This document shows, in pieces, positions 35,801 to 49,837 of a stretch of DNA of 64,000 nt (position 1 is the stretch's first letter; each line of letters opens with the position of its first letter). The stretch lies in NCBI GenBank assembly GCA_029783825.1, contig JAREIK010000810.1:60037-124036 (forward strand), written 5' to 3'. The notes under the pieces are model-generated. The model saw only the letters and a list, made by a program, of their open reading frames with translations, was not told where the DNA came from and did not search any database. The DNA is from Sapria himalayana (lineage: Eukaryota; Streptophyta; Magnoliopsida; Malpighiales; Rafflesiaceae). A program made the position numbers and the translations under genes.

Positions 35801-36208
35801 ATGTTAATGTCAATTCAATTTAAGCAATCAATATTGATAACTATAATAAAAAAATGGCATTTAATCAATCAATTGAGCTTGGTTTGTGTAAACACGTATG
35901 AGTACTCAATGCACAAGTTTCTTGGCTAACATAAGGCTAGAAAAAGGTATATACATATATCTCTTAAAAATCTTACCATTGATATATCAAAGAGGTTATA
36001 TATAATTGTCTTGAACACGAGACTTATTGCTTTTGAGCGAATAAATGTATCATCAAATCAAAACATGATCTATTTTAATTTTAATTTAGGCAAAGCTGTC
36101 AATATCAATGGACTATCATTAAAATAGAATTGAATCCATCAGTTGAGCTTGAATATAAAGTAGAGTACAATAGTGTGTGTAGTTTGAGGAGAGATGTGAG
36201 AAAGGTAC
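35801..36208. other. Copy D interior with a degenerate direct repeat
   Basis: A segment near 35826-35880 (AATCAATATTGATAACTATA, then CAATTGAGCTTGG) recurs imperfectly near 36095-36155 (GTCAATATCAATGGACTATC, then CAGTTGAGCTTGA). No gene recognised. Confidence 0.4.
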
Positions 36209-36660
36209 CTGAAGAATGTTCTCCAGCTCCCTGAATACAAAGTTAAGAACTCCATGAGACTTACCATGTTAATAAAATTTCGAATCATTTTCTCTTTAAA
36301 AAGTAGATTCTTTTTTAAAAAATAATACTACCTGAGAGTAAATTCTCTAGGCTACTTCCAGCTGGGACATCTCCTCATCAAATGCATAAAAAGTTTCCAA
36401 AACTTTAGGTGCACTGGCAAACTACATGAACCTTCAAATGAAAAAGTGGCAATCAACTTTGGTTAGAAAAATAATTGGTGGGTCTTGTTTGTAACCTTTT
36501 GAGTGTTCCTTTGGTAAAGCAAGTTTCATGATCTTAGAATTGATCTGATTTGATCTCGATTGAAGAGCCTGCAAGACCTCTCAGTGATTTTATGACTTTC
36601 AACTAACTCACAAATGACTTTAAAAGTCTAGTATCAAGCTTCTCTGTCTTCCATTGCTCT
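36209..36660 (-). pseudogene. Unrecognised captured gene exons in copy D
   Basis: Minus-strand blocks look like exons with splice signals. About 36497-36640 contains KVICELVESHKITERSCRLF then NRDQIRSILRS and a donor GTTACA. About 36332-36445 reads FASAPKVLETFYAFDEEMSQ LEVA with a donor GTAGTA. At 36209-36231 ELENILQ runs into a GTACC donor. Stops occur in the first two blocks. The composition is protein-like and unlike the AT-rich surroundings, but I do not recognise the family. A transposon exon cannot be excluded. Confidence 0.4.
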
Positions 36661-38229
36661 TGATGAACAAAGAACCCCTACGATGAACAAAAAATCAATA
36701 AAGATATACATACATATATGTCTAGAGAGAAAGAAAGATAAAGAAAGATCGAGAAAGATTATATATGCACATGTAGAAGATATTTCATCATTATAGAAAA
36801 AAATCAAACAATGATAATTTAGGTGATAGTTGGAGCACAACATAGTCTATTGGTGTATTTGAATTCATATTCTCCAATTATATGTACTTCCTCTTATTTC
36901 AATAAGTTTTTTTATATTCATTTATACTTATAGCAAATGAGAATATTAAGCTTGTGGTGCAGATCCAGGAAAAAGCAAAAATTAAAAAAATGAAAAAAGA
37001 AGATCAAATCAAATTTTGAATATTACGGTGCAAGTCTAAAAAAACATGCATAGAATCATAGGTCCAATTGAGATTAAAAAAAAAGAATAGCTAAATTTGT
37101 CGAATTCAAAATCCAAATTAGAAATAAAACTCAATAAGAAATATAGTAGTGATTAGCTGAGAAGAAAAATAAAATGCAGATATGATACCATCAAGACTAA
37201 AACCAATTCTAAAATCCAAAACAAAGAAGATTAGTTTCAAAGAAATGCTTATATTCTTCTAACATAAACTCGATTGTAAAGCCAGATGAACCACATGATA
37301 ATCATTCATAAATAAAGAAACTATGATTTTTTGGGAATCAGAAACTAGATTGTCAGTTAATGACAAATTGTACACCAACAACCTGCATCGTAGCGATATT
37401 CAAGTGAAACAGATACATCACATTAGAATCATTTGATGAACTTGAGTTACTTTGTTTTGAAACTACAAAATCTAGCATAGAATGGCATCTGCGGTTCATA
37501 TTTTTTCATTAATACCAAATAGTTCAAATTTAACTATAGAAAAGTTAAAATTGATCTTTCATGGTGTTTTTTTTCTTAAGTTACAGAAGCACAAAACAAT
37601 ATGCATACCTTTTTTTTCTTAAGTTATAGAAGTAGAAAACAATAAGCATACATTTTGTATTTAAAATCCATAAAACCAAAAAAAATTAATCATTAAAAGA
37701 ACAAAGTTTACACTAACCATATATTGGTTCACTCATAGTGAAGAGTCAAATTTATATAACTGATGTTAAAATATAAAAAAGAAGAAAAAAATTGAGGGAA
37801 AAATGAAAAAAAAAATTAAAACCAATTAATCTGTATCAACCAAACTCTGCCAGTTGAAAACAAATTGAGAGAAAGATAGAAATGTAATTAGTATTCTGAA
37901 GGAGAAGAGCATTGTTAATCTTACTTGGTAACAAGAAAAGGTAAAATTATCAGTTGCACATGCTCATGTAGTCCCCTTTCACTTCTCCTCTCTTCCTCTT
38001 CACAAAGATAGATAAAAAGGTTTAAGTGCTTGTATGCCTTAGTATTTTTATATTATCACGGAAACTATAAATAAAAAAATGAATGTAAATATAAAAAAAA
38101 GAGACAAACATATAATAGAAAGCTAAAATTATAAAAATTAAATAATATAAATAAAAAAAAGAAATCGATTTTTATTAAACCATAATTGATATTATTTCAT
38201 AAATAAAAAAATAAAAATATTATAATAAA
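36661..38229. other. Copy D interior, no gene recognised
   Basis: Moderately AT-rich DNA. On the minus strand near 37960-38010 there is a CT/GA-rich stretch (complement of CTTCTCCTCTCTTCCTCTTC) that could be the leader or promoter of the captured gene whose exons lie at 36209-36660. No continuous frame was found. Confidence 0.4.
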
Positions 38230-39753
38230 GTATTTCATACACACCACACACACACACAAATTATGGTTATAAATTTTTATGAATTCAATTTATTTTTTAT
38301 GAATATAATATGATATAATTATATAGGCATTACATTTCATATTATTTGATATAAAAGTATAATTTATAAATTTCTAAAAATTACTTAAAGGGAGAAGTAT
38401 AATAGAAAAAGTTATATTTATTTTATTTTAATAAAAATGAAATATTATAACTTAATAGAAAAGATCTTATTCAATTGCTTAATTCTTATAAATTTCAGTA
38501 GGGACAAAAAATAAAATTCAAATTCAAATCAACTTAAGGTCAGTTTGGTAGTACTTTTCAAAAGTGTTTATAGGGATAGAAAAAATTTTAACTGTTTTTA
38601 GGATAAGGACAAAGACATTTCATTAGTAATATTTTAAATAACTCTTTTAAAATCCGAAAAAAATACTTGAAGTATTATTTTAATAACGACACTGACATAT
38701 TTATTTTTTAAATCATCAAGATTTTTTTTGATGTAATTAAAAGATCTATGTATTTATCTTTAAATATCAATTTATTTTTTTAAAAGTTTAGAAAATTTTC
38801 AATTTTTTTATAATTCAAAAATTTCAAATCTTCTAGTAAATATTTTTTTAAAAATTTCTATAATCATAAAAATATTTTTTATTTTAAAAAATATAAATAT
38901 TAACTTGTTTATTCGTTAATTCACATATTTTTATAATTTTTTTTATTTCAATTATACAATTAAATATTTTAGCTTTTTATTAGTAGTAAATTTTATATAT
39001 GTTTATTTATTAATTAAAATATCATAAAAAATGATTATAATTATATAATTAATTATTTAATGTTTTTTAAATACAAATATTTAAATATCATAATTAAATT
39101 TTTCGGAAAAATATTTTGTATAATTTTTTAAAAATTCTATAATCATAATAATAGTTTTTTTAGCCCATATTAATATAAATTATATATTTATAATATCCAA
39201 TTTTTATAATTATATGAGAAGAATGTCGTTTTAAAGGATTGCTCATCCATAAACCATGACATTCCTTTAATATACAAAATTACTTAAAATATTAAAACAA
39301 ATAATATACAAAAAATTAAATCATTAAAGATTTGCGATGAAAATTATTCCAAGCAAAAATAGCTAGAAAAAAATTCATAGCTAAATGCATATATTTTGTG
39401 AAAATTATCATTTAAGGAAAAATTGCTAGTAATTAAATATAAAATCATTAAGAAAAAATTCAGAATATTATTTAGCGAGTGATTTTATCTTTAATTAATT
39501 AGCAAGAAAAATCTATTTCTAAAATCATTGCTAAAATGCCCATCATCCCCTATGTGGTTATTTATGGTAATAGTAGCTAGGGACAATTTTCAATCAAAAA
39601 TTTCCAAATCTAATCTATCACAATTCCAGTGATAATTTATAATTCAATATAAAATCAAACATCTCTTAATATTCCCTAGCTAATGCCTCGGTAATTAACT
39701 TGGGATTATTTCCCTAGCTAAATTCTATAGCTAAACAAGTATTTTTTATAGTG
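38230..39753 (-). repeat. Copy D 5' region and terminus
   Basis: 38230-38510 aligns with copy B 32700-33020. 39330-39700 has scattered CTAGC/GCTAAA subterminal motifs, more decayed than the regular 50-base units of copy B. The end TTTTTTATAGTG at 39742-39753 gives CACTATAAAAAATAC in reverse complement, a close variant of the family terminus. Greater decay than copy B fits the nesting order (D older than B). Confidence 0.65.
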
Positions 39754-39754
39754 A

Positions 39755-41860
39755 AATAGACATATAGATAGATAGGTAAATAGACAGAAATATGATAGAT
39801 AGATAGATAGACAATAGATAGACAGATAGACAGGTAGATAAACAAATACATAGATAGATAAATAGATAGACTGATAGATAGACTGATAGATAGACTAATA
39901 GATATATAGATAGAAAAACATATAAGTAGATGTATAGATATAAACATATATAGACAGTATAAATAGAAAGAAAGAAAGTAAGATAGATAGATAGATAGAT
40001 AGATAGATATATATATATATATATATATATATATTGATAGATATATGAACAGATAGATAAATAGATGGATAGATAGATATAAATATATATAGACAGATGG
40101 ATAGATAAATATATAAATAGATTTTTAAAAGATAGATAGATAAATTGATTGATAGATAAATTGATTGATAGTAAAACACAGATAGATAGATCGATAAATA
40201 GAAAGATAGATATATAAACAAATAGATAGAAAAATACGTAGACAGAAATATAGATAGAAAGATTTATAGATAGATAGATAAATAAATAGATAGATAGATA
40301 TATAGATAAATAGATATATAGATAACAGACATATAGATATACAGATAGATAAATAGATAGATAGATTGATTGATGATAGATGGAGAGATAGATAGAAGAT
40401 AGTTAGACAAATAGATAGACAAGTAGAAAGATATATATATATATATTGATAGAGAGGCATATATATAGACATATAGATAGACAGATAAATAGACACATTG
40501 ATATATAGACACAGAGAGATAAACAAATAGACAAAGAAATAGATAGGAACATAAACAAAAAAAAATTGATAAACAAACAATCAGGGAGGCATACAGTCAA
40601 TCTAGTAGGTAGACAAACAGATTGACACAGATTGAGAGATAGACAAATAAATAGATAGATAGATTGATAGACAAATACATAGATAGATATATAGATAGTT
40701 ATATAAATAAATTCATACATAGATTGATATATCGTTAGTTAGATAGATTGATACACAAATTGAAAGATAGAAAGATAGATAAATAGATAGACAAATAGAT
40801 AGACAAATAGATAGATAAATAGAGACATAGATAGATAGATATATAGTCAAATATATAAAAAGATAGATAGATAGGTAGATAGACAGATATATAGATAGAT
40901 AGATAGATAGATAAATAGACAGATTAATAGATAGAAGGATAGATTGATTGATATATAGATTGATAGATATATTCATAGATAGATTGAAGGATAGACAAAC
41001 ATATAGATATACAAACAGATAGAAAATTAAATAGATAGATAAAAAGATTGATAGATAGAGAGATAAATAGATAGATAAATAGATAGAAAGATAGACACTC
41101 TGTTAGGTAGAAAATTAGGCAGGCAGGTAGTAGACAAATAGACAAACAAACTGATAGACAAATTGACACATAAATAGAAATATAGATGGATAGAAAGACA
41201 AATAGATAGATAATTTGACAGATAGATTAATAGACAGATAAATAGACTAATATATATATAAATTGATAGACAGATTGATTGATAGATAAATTATTAGATA
41301 GATAGATAGCTAGATAAATTATTAGACATATAAATATACAATAGATCGACATATATAGAGAGAGAGAGATAGATAGATATATAGACATATAGATAGATAG
41401 AGAGATGAGAGAAAGATAGACAAATAGATACATAGATAGATATATAGATACATAGACAAATAGATAGATAGATAGATAGATAGAAAGATTGATTGATAGA
41501 CAGATTGTATACAGATTGATAGATAGATTGATCGACAAATTGATAAACTAATAGATAGACCAATTGATAGACTAATAGATAGATAGATTGATAGAGAAAT
41601 TGATAAATAGATAGATAGATTGATTGATTTAATGAATGATAGATAGATATATCGATACATAGATAAAGATATAGATAGATATATCGATTGATAAATTATT
41701 AGACAAATATATAGATAGATAAATAGACAAATACACAGATACATAAAAAGATATATAGATAGTTAGACAAATAGATAGACTTATAGATACACATACAAAT
41801 ATTTTGATAGATAAATAGATAGATAGATAAACAGATAGATAGATAGTTAGATAGATAGAT

Positions 41861-41931
<71 letters not shown>

Positions 41932-44900
41932 TATAGATAGAGATATATAGATAGATAGACATATATATTGATAGATAGATAGATAGACAGATATAAGTAT
42001 TGACATATATAGAAATAGACAAACAAATAGATAGATAGACATTATGACTGACACACAGATAGAAAAATAGACATACAGGCAGGCATATAGTCATGAAGAC
42101 AGGTAGACAAATAGATAGATATATATAGACACACAGACAAACAAATAGATAGACATATAGATAGATATATATATATAGATAGATAGATTAATAGATGGAT
42201 AGATAGATAGATAGAAAAAAAATAGACAAATAGATAGGCAGAAAGATAAATAGATAGAGAGAGATATGTGTATATATATATATATATATATAGATATTAA
42301 GATAGAAAGAAAGAAAGATATATAGATTAATTGATTGATTGATATATAGATTAATAAATAGATTGATAGATAAATTAATTTTAAAATAGATAGATAGATT
42401 GATAAACATATTGATAGATAGATTGAGTGATAGATTTATAGATAGGTTAAAAGACATATTGATAGATAGATTGATAGACAAAAAGATATACAAAAGGATA
42501 GATAGTTTGATAGATAGATAGATAGACATATAGATATATAGATAAATATTAAGTTTATTAGAAGTAAAAAAAGATAGATAGATATATAGATAGATAGAAA
42601 AACAAACAAATAGATAGATAGACACATAGATAGATGGAGAAATCTACAGATAGATAGTCAGGCTGGTAGACAGTTAGTTAGGCATGTATACAAAATAGAC
42701 AGATTGATATATAGATCAACAGACAAACAAATTGTTAGACAAATAGATACATAGATATATAGATAGTATGATAGATAGATTATAAGACACATTCATAGAC
42801 CGATGGATAGATAGATTGAAAGACAAATTGATAGACAAATTGATGAATAAATAGATAGATACATAAATAGAGAAAGATATAGATAAATAGATACATAGAA
42901 AGAAAGAAAGAGAGATAGATAGTTAGATAGATAAATAAATAGATTGATAGATAGTCAGATAGATACATAGATAGTTATATAGATAAACAAAAAGATATAG
43001 ATGTACATAGATAGGTATATAGATAGTTAGATAAATAGATAGATAAGTCGATAAATAGATAGATTAATAAATAAAATTATTGATAGATTGATAAACAGAT
43101 TGATAGAAAGATTGATTGAAAGATTGATAGACAGATCAATAAATAGATAGATAGACAAACATAAAGATATACAAATAGACATACAAATAGATAGATAGAT
43201 TGAAAGATAGATAGACACATAGATAGGTAGGCAGATAGATAGAGATATAGATAGTCAGGCAGGTAGTTAGTCAGGTAGGCAAGCAGATAGACAAATAGAC
43301 ATGCTAACTGATAGACAAAAAGATAAACAGATAGGCAGATAAATAGATATTAGACAGATAGAAAGATAGTTTGATAGATAGATTAAAAGAATGATTAATA
43401 GACTAATTGACATAAAATTGATATATAGATAGATAAACAAATAGATAGATAGATAGATAGTCAGATAGATCAATAGATTGAAAGATAAACAAATAGATAT
43501 ATAGGTAGATAAAATGAAAGACTGATAGATAGATAGTTATATAGACATATAGATAGACAAATAAATAGACAGATAGATAGAATGATTGATAGATTGATAG
43601 ATAAATTGATAGACAGTTTTATTTTAAAATTGATAGATAGATTGATAGACAAATAGACAAAAACAAAAGAACAAACAGAGAGATAGATAAAAATGTAGAT
43701 ACACATACATATTGAGAGACCGACTAATAGTGAGATAGAGAGTCAGGCAGGCAGTCAGTCTATAGAAAGGTAGATAGACAAATAAATAGATAAACTGATA
43801 TACAAATAGATACATAGATAGAAAAATAGATAGATATATAGATAGATAGATATATGCATAGAAAAATATTATTATAGAGAGAAAGATAAATAGATAGATA
43901 GATAGATTAAGAGATAGTCAATTAGATATTCAAGTAGGTAAATAGATAGATAGAGAGACAAACAAAAAATAAATAGACAAACATACAAATAGTAGATAGA
44001 AAAATAAATAAATAGATGGATAGTCAGGCAGGCAGATAGACAAATAGAAAGACAGATAGATAGACAGCCACCCAAACAAATAGACAGATATATTGATAAA
44101 CAAATAGATAAACAGATTGATATATAGTTTGATAGATAGGTTAATGTATAAATTGATAGACAAATAGATAGAAGATTGATATACATATTGATAGAAAATA
44201 GATAGATAGATAGATAGATAGTCAAATATAAAAATAGATACACAGATAGATAAATAGTTAGATAGATAATTTGATTGACAAATAGATAGATAGATAGATA
44301 GACAATAGATATGTAGATAGATAAATAAATAGATAAAGAGATATATAGAAAAATAGATAGACAGAGAGATTTAATAGATAGAGAGATATAAAGATATTTA
44401 GAAAAATAGATAGATAGATAAATAGATAGATATATAGTTTGATAGATAGGTTAATAGATAGATTGATACACCAATATAAAATAGATTGATAAACATATTG
44501 TTTGAAAATATTTAGACATATAGATAGATAGTCAGATAAAAAATAGATACACAGATAGATAGATAGTTAGATAGATAAATTGATAAAAAAATAGATATAT
44601 AGATAGATAGATTGAAAAATAGATATGCAAATAGATAAATTGATAGATAGAGAGATAGATAGAAAATAGATAGACAGAGAGATTAATAGATAGAGAAATA
44701 TAAATATATTTAGAAAAATAGATAGATACATAGATTGATAGACAAATAGATAGATAGAGAGATAGATTAATAGATAGAAAGACAAACAAATAAATAGAAA
44801 TAGAGACAAATAAAATGATAAACAAATAGATATATAGATAGATAGGTATGCTGACATTTAGTCAGGCATGGATACACACAGACATACACATAGATAGATA

Positions 44901-47090
44901 GACATACAAACAAATAAACAAATAGATAGATAGAGAATGAAATAGATAGATGTATAGATAGTTTAATAGAGAGATTAATAGACATATTGATTGCTAGATA
45001 TATAGACAAATAGATAGATAAATAGAAACACAGATATATAGATTGATACATAGTCAGATAGATAATAGATAGATAGACAATTAAATAGATAGATAGATAT
45101 ATAGATAGATAAATACACATATTGATAGATAGAATGATTTTATAGATTAATAGATTGATTGATAGACAAATTGATTGATAGATTAATATATAGATTGATT
45201 AGCATTCGGATAGACATACATACAAATATACAAATAGATATACAAATAGATAGTTAGACAGTAAGAAAGATAGATAGATAGACAGACAGATAGAGATATA
45301 GATAATCAGTTAGGCAGACATTCTGGCATGCAGGTAGATAAACAAATGGATAGACAAACAAATTGATAAATTAATATACATAAAGTAAGATAAACAAATA
45401 TATAGACAAATATATAAATAGTTTGATATAAAGATTAATAGACAGATTAAAAAACTAATAGATAGACAAATTGATAGACAGATTGATAGACTTCTAGATA
45501 TATAGATAGATAAATACAAAAATTGATTGTTAGATAGATAGTCATATAGATAAATAGATTGAAAGATAGAAAAATAGATAGATAGATATTTAGATAGAAA
45601 GATAGATGGATAGATTCATAGATAAAATGATGCATAGATAGTTAGATAGATTGATAGACAATTTAATAAGAAGATTAATAGACATATCTATAGATATATA
45701 GATAGACTAATAGATAGGTAGTTAAATAAAATGATACATAGACAAATAGATAAACAAAAAGATAGATAGATTATTAGATAGATAGATAGATTGATTGAAA
45801 AATAGATTGATAGATAGATAGACAAATAGATTGATAAATAGATAGTAGATACATATACAAATCAATAAATAGACAGATAGATAGATATATATTTAGATAG
45901 ATAGAAAGATTGTCTGAAAGATACAAAAATTGATAGATAGATATATAGAAAGATATACAGATAGATTGAGAAATAGAAAGAAAGATTGATTGATAGGTAG
46001 GTAGATAGATAGACTGGAAGATAGACAGTTAGATAGATAGACAAATAGATAGAAAGACAAATAGATAGATAGATAAATAGATAGATAGATAGTCAAGTAG
46101 ATAGATAAATAGATAGATAGATAGACAAATAGGAAAATTGATTAGTATATATATAGATGACATATTTATAGACAAACAAATAGATAGACATACAGATAGT
46201 TAATTAGTCAATTAGTCAGGCAGGCAGACATTCATGCAGGTAGGTAGATTGACAGACAAATAGTGAAAAAGATAAATAGACAAACATACAAACAAATATA
46301 AAAATAATAGATAAGCAGATATATAGATAGTTTAATAAATAGATTAATAGAAAGATTGATAGAAAGATAGATAGATAGACAAAATGATAGATATATTGAT
46401 AGATAAGTAGATAGACAGACAGACAGATAGATATATAGACAAATAGCTAGAAAGATTGATAGATAAAATGATAGATAAATTGAAAGATAAATTGATAGAT
46501 AGATGCGTAAAGAGATTGATTGATAGATTGAAAGATAGAATAATAGACAGAGAAATAGATAAAATTATAGATATATAAATAGATAGATAAATAAATAGAT
46601 AGATAGATACATAGACAGATAGGTAGGTAGGTAGATTGACTGAAAGTTATATAGATATATAGATAGATATATAGATAGATAGACAGATAGACACATAGAG
46701 AGTTGATAGACTGATAGAAAGATAAAAAGATAAACAAATAGATCGATAGATATATAGATATATAGATTGATAGTGAAATTGATAGATTGATAGATTGATA
46801 GATAAATAGATAAAATGATTAATTGATAAATATATTCATAAATAGATTCAAAGAAAGATTGATAGATAGATAGAAACAAAGATAGATAAATAGATAGATA
46901 GATAGAAAGATTGATAGACAAAAAGATAGATAGAAAGATAGTTAAATATATAGTTTGATATACATGTTGATAGATGAAGAGATATATAGATAGAAAGATA
47001 GATTGAAAATAAATAGAAACATAGATAGATAGAGAGATTGATAGATAGACAAATATGTAGATAGATAGATAAACAGATCGATGGTTATAA

Positions 47091-47129
<39 letters not shown>

Positions 47130-47896
47130 AATAGAATGATTGATAGATGGATAGATTCATAGATAGATTAATAGTCAGATAGATAGATAGATAGATACAA
47201 AGAAATATAAATAGTTAGATAGAAAAATAGATAGTTAGATTGGTAGATAGATAAATAGATAAACAATGATAAATATATAGATAGATAAATAGAGATATAG
47301 AGACATAGAATGATAGATAGATATATATACAAATAGATAGTTAGATAGATAGATAGACATATAGATTGATTCATTGATAGACAGACATATAAGTAGATAA
47401 TAGATACATAGAAAAATATATAGATAGATTATTATATAGATACCTAGATATATATTGATTGATATATAGATAGATAGATAGGTAGGTAGATATATAGTTA
47501 AACATATAGATAGACATATAGATAGACAAACAGATTGATTGATTGATTAATTGATAGATATATAGATAGATAAATAGATAGATTGAAAGGTTGATTGATA
47601 GATAGATATATACACATATAGATAGATAGACTGATAGAAAGATAGATAGACAAAAAATAGATAGATATATTGATAGTTAAATAGAAAAATAGAAAAATAG
47701 ATAAACATATATATAGAAAGAATGATTGATTGAAATATTATCATATAAATAGATTGGTAGATATATTGATATATAGATAGATAGATAGATAAACAGATAG
47801 ATAAATAGATAGTTTGATAGATAGTCAAATAAATAGACATATAAATTGAAAAATAGATAGAAAGATTGATAGATAAATAGATCTACATATAGATAT

Positions 47897-47951
<55 letters not shown>

Positions 47952-49420
47952 CACACACACACACACATAGATAGATAGACAAAAAGATAGAGATATAGAT
48001 AGATATATTAATAGATAGATAGATAGATAGACAAATAGATAGAAAGATAGTTAGATAGATTGACAAATAGATATACATATAGATAGACAAATAGATAGAT
48101 AGATAAATAGATATATAGATAGATAGATGGATAGTTATATAGATAGATATACAAATGGATAGATAGATAGATAGAGATATAGATAGATAGATATATTGAT
48201 GGATGAATAGATAGAGAGACAAATATATAAACTTAGAGATAGATAGGTAAATAAACAGATAAACAAATAGATAGATAAATAGACACACATATATATAGAT
48301 AGATATATAGACAACAATATAGATTATTAGATAAATATATATGATGATAGTTAGATATATAGAAACATAGATAGAAAGATAGTTAGCTAGATAGACAAAT
48401 TGATAGACGAATTGATAGACAAATAGATAAACAAGTAGATAGATAGATAGATAGATAGACAGACATATAGATAAATAGATTGATAAACAAATAGATAGAC
48501 ATATTGATAGATATATTGATAGATATATTGATAGACAAATAGATAGATAGAAAGATAGACTATAAATAGTTAATAGATAGACAAATCAATTGACATATAA
48601 ATAGATAGTTAAATAGACAAATAGATAGACAGATAGATTGGAAAATAAATAGAATGATAGATAGGAAAATAGATAAACAAATAGATAGATAGATAGACAG
48701 ACATATAGATAAATAGATAGATAAACAAACAGATAGACATATTGATAGATATATTGATAGACAGATAGATAGATAGATAGACTTATAAATAGTTAATAGA
48801 TAGACAAATCAATAGACATATAAATAGATAGTTCAAATAGACAAATAAATAAATAGAAAGATAGATAGGCAAATAGATAGACATATAGCTAAATAGAATG
48901 ATAGATAGATAGATAGATTGATATATAGCTTGATAAACATATTGATAGAATGATAGGTAGAAAGATAGATAAATAGATTTATAGAATGATAGATAGATAG
49001 ATACATAGACCAAAAAATAGATAGAATGATAGACGGATAGATAAATTGATAGATAGATAGACAGATACATAGACAAATGGATAGGCAGATAGATTGTTAG
49101 ATAGATATACAAATAGATTGACAAATAGAAAAACATACAAACAAATAGATAGACAGTAGATAAGCAGATATATAGACAGTTTGATAAATAGATTAATAGA
49201 AAGATTGATAGAGAGATATATAGATATACATAATGATAGATATATTGATAAATGGATAGATAAACAGATATATAGACAAACAAATAGCTAGATAGATTGA
49301 TAGATATAATGAAAGATAGATTGATAGATAAATTGATAAAAAGACTGGTAAACAAATTAATATACAAATTAATAGATTGAATAATAGATAGATAAATAGA
49401 TAGAATGGTAGAGAGATAAA
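39755..49420. repeat. Degenerate (TAGA)n/(TCTA)n tetranucleotide array 2
   Basis: About 9.7 kb of TAGA on the plus strand, opposite to arrays 1 and 3. Variants include TTGA, CAGA, CAAA and TAAA. There are (TA)n patches at about 40011-40034, 41863-41926, 42270-42292, 47093-47122 and 47900-47948, the last followed by (CA)n. Ten GC-richer GACA/CAGG islands lie between 40.58 and 46.25 kb, and a duplicated block of about 200 bases lies near 48.4-48.9 kb. YLSI-type frames on the minus strand are artefacts of the repeat. Confidence 0.95.
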
Positions 49421-49837
49421 TAGTTAAATGATAGTCCAATTATTATAGCTCTTAGGTAAATGAAATGACAAAGTCAGTGGCTATCCTAAATTAATCTATT
49501 TGCATAATGAAATGGACATTAGTGAGTAGAAAACTAAGATAAAATGTTGGTTGTGAAAACAAGAGGGTCATAATTAGTGGTCTTGTAAGAATAGAAATCA
49601 AGTTTAGTTGTTTATTTGTAAATGAGGCCTCACTTTTTTGTTGTTATTCGGTATAATACTTATGTATTAACATTAATTTCTTGTAAATGAGGCCCTAAAT
49701 ATTTTGTTGTTGTCTTGTATCAGACTTATTCTATTGAATAAAATATTCTTATTCTATGTGTGTATTATAAATTATCATTGTGATTAAAATTGATAATCAT
49801 ATTTGACAATTATCTGGATTTGTTATATCTTATAGAT
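49421..49837. other. Left edge of segment E
   Basis: Unique sequence with an imperfect direct repeat of about 68 bases: TTGTAAATGAGGCCTCAC at 49615 and TTGTAAATGAGGCCCTAA at 49682, each followed by TTTTGTTGTT. It may be the 5' flank of the plant-mobile-domain gene. No coding frame. Confidence 0.45.

Larger units (their letters stand above)
34302..39753 (-). mobile_element. CACTA copy D, 5' part (probably one element with copy C)
   Basis: The right end repeats the 5' terminal order of copy B: ATTCCCTAGCTAATGCC, GGGATTATTTCCCTAGC, then TTTTTTATAGTG ending at 39753. The block at 38230-38510 also matches copy B's 5' region. No 3' end occurs between copy B and here. Copy C, in the same orientation, supplies a 3' end on the other side of copy B, so C plus D is best explained as one older element split by B. 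Inside are unassigned exons on the minus strand and microsatellites. The tetranucleotide array starts two bases after the terminus. Confidence 0.6.

Noticed and set aside
39755..49420. Sex-chromosome marker by analogy to animal Bkm (GATA/GACA) satellite
   Set aside because: The GATA plus GACA composition is suggestive, but nothing in the window links it to a sex-determining region.
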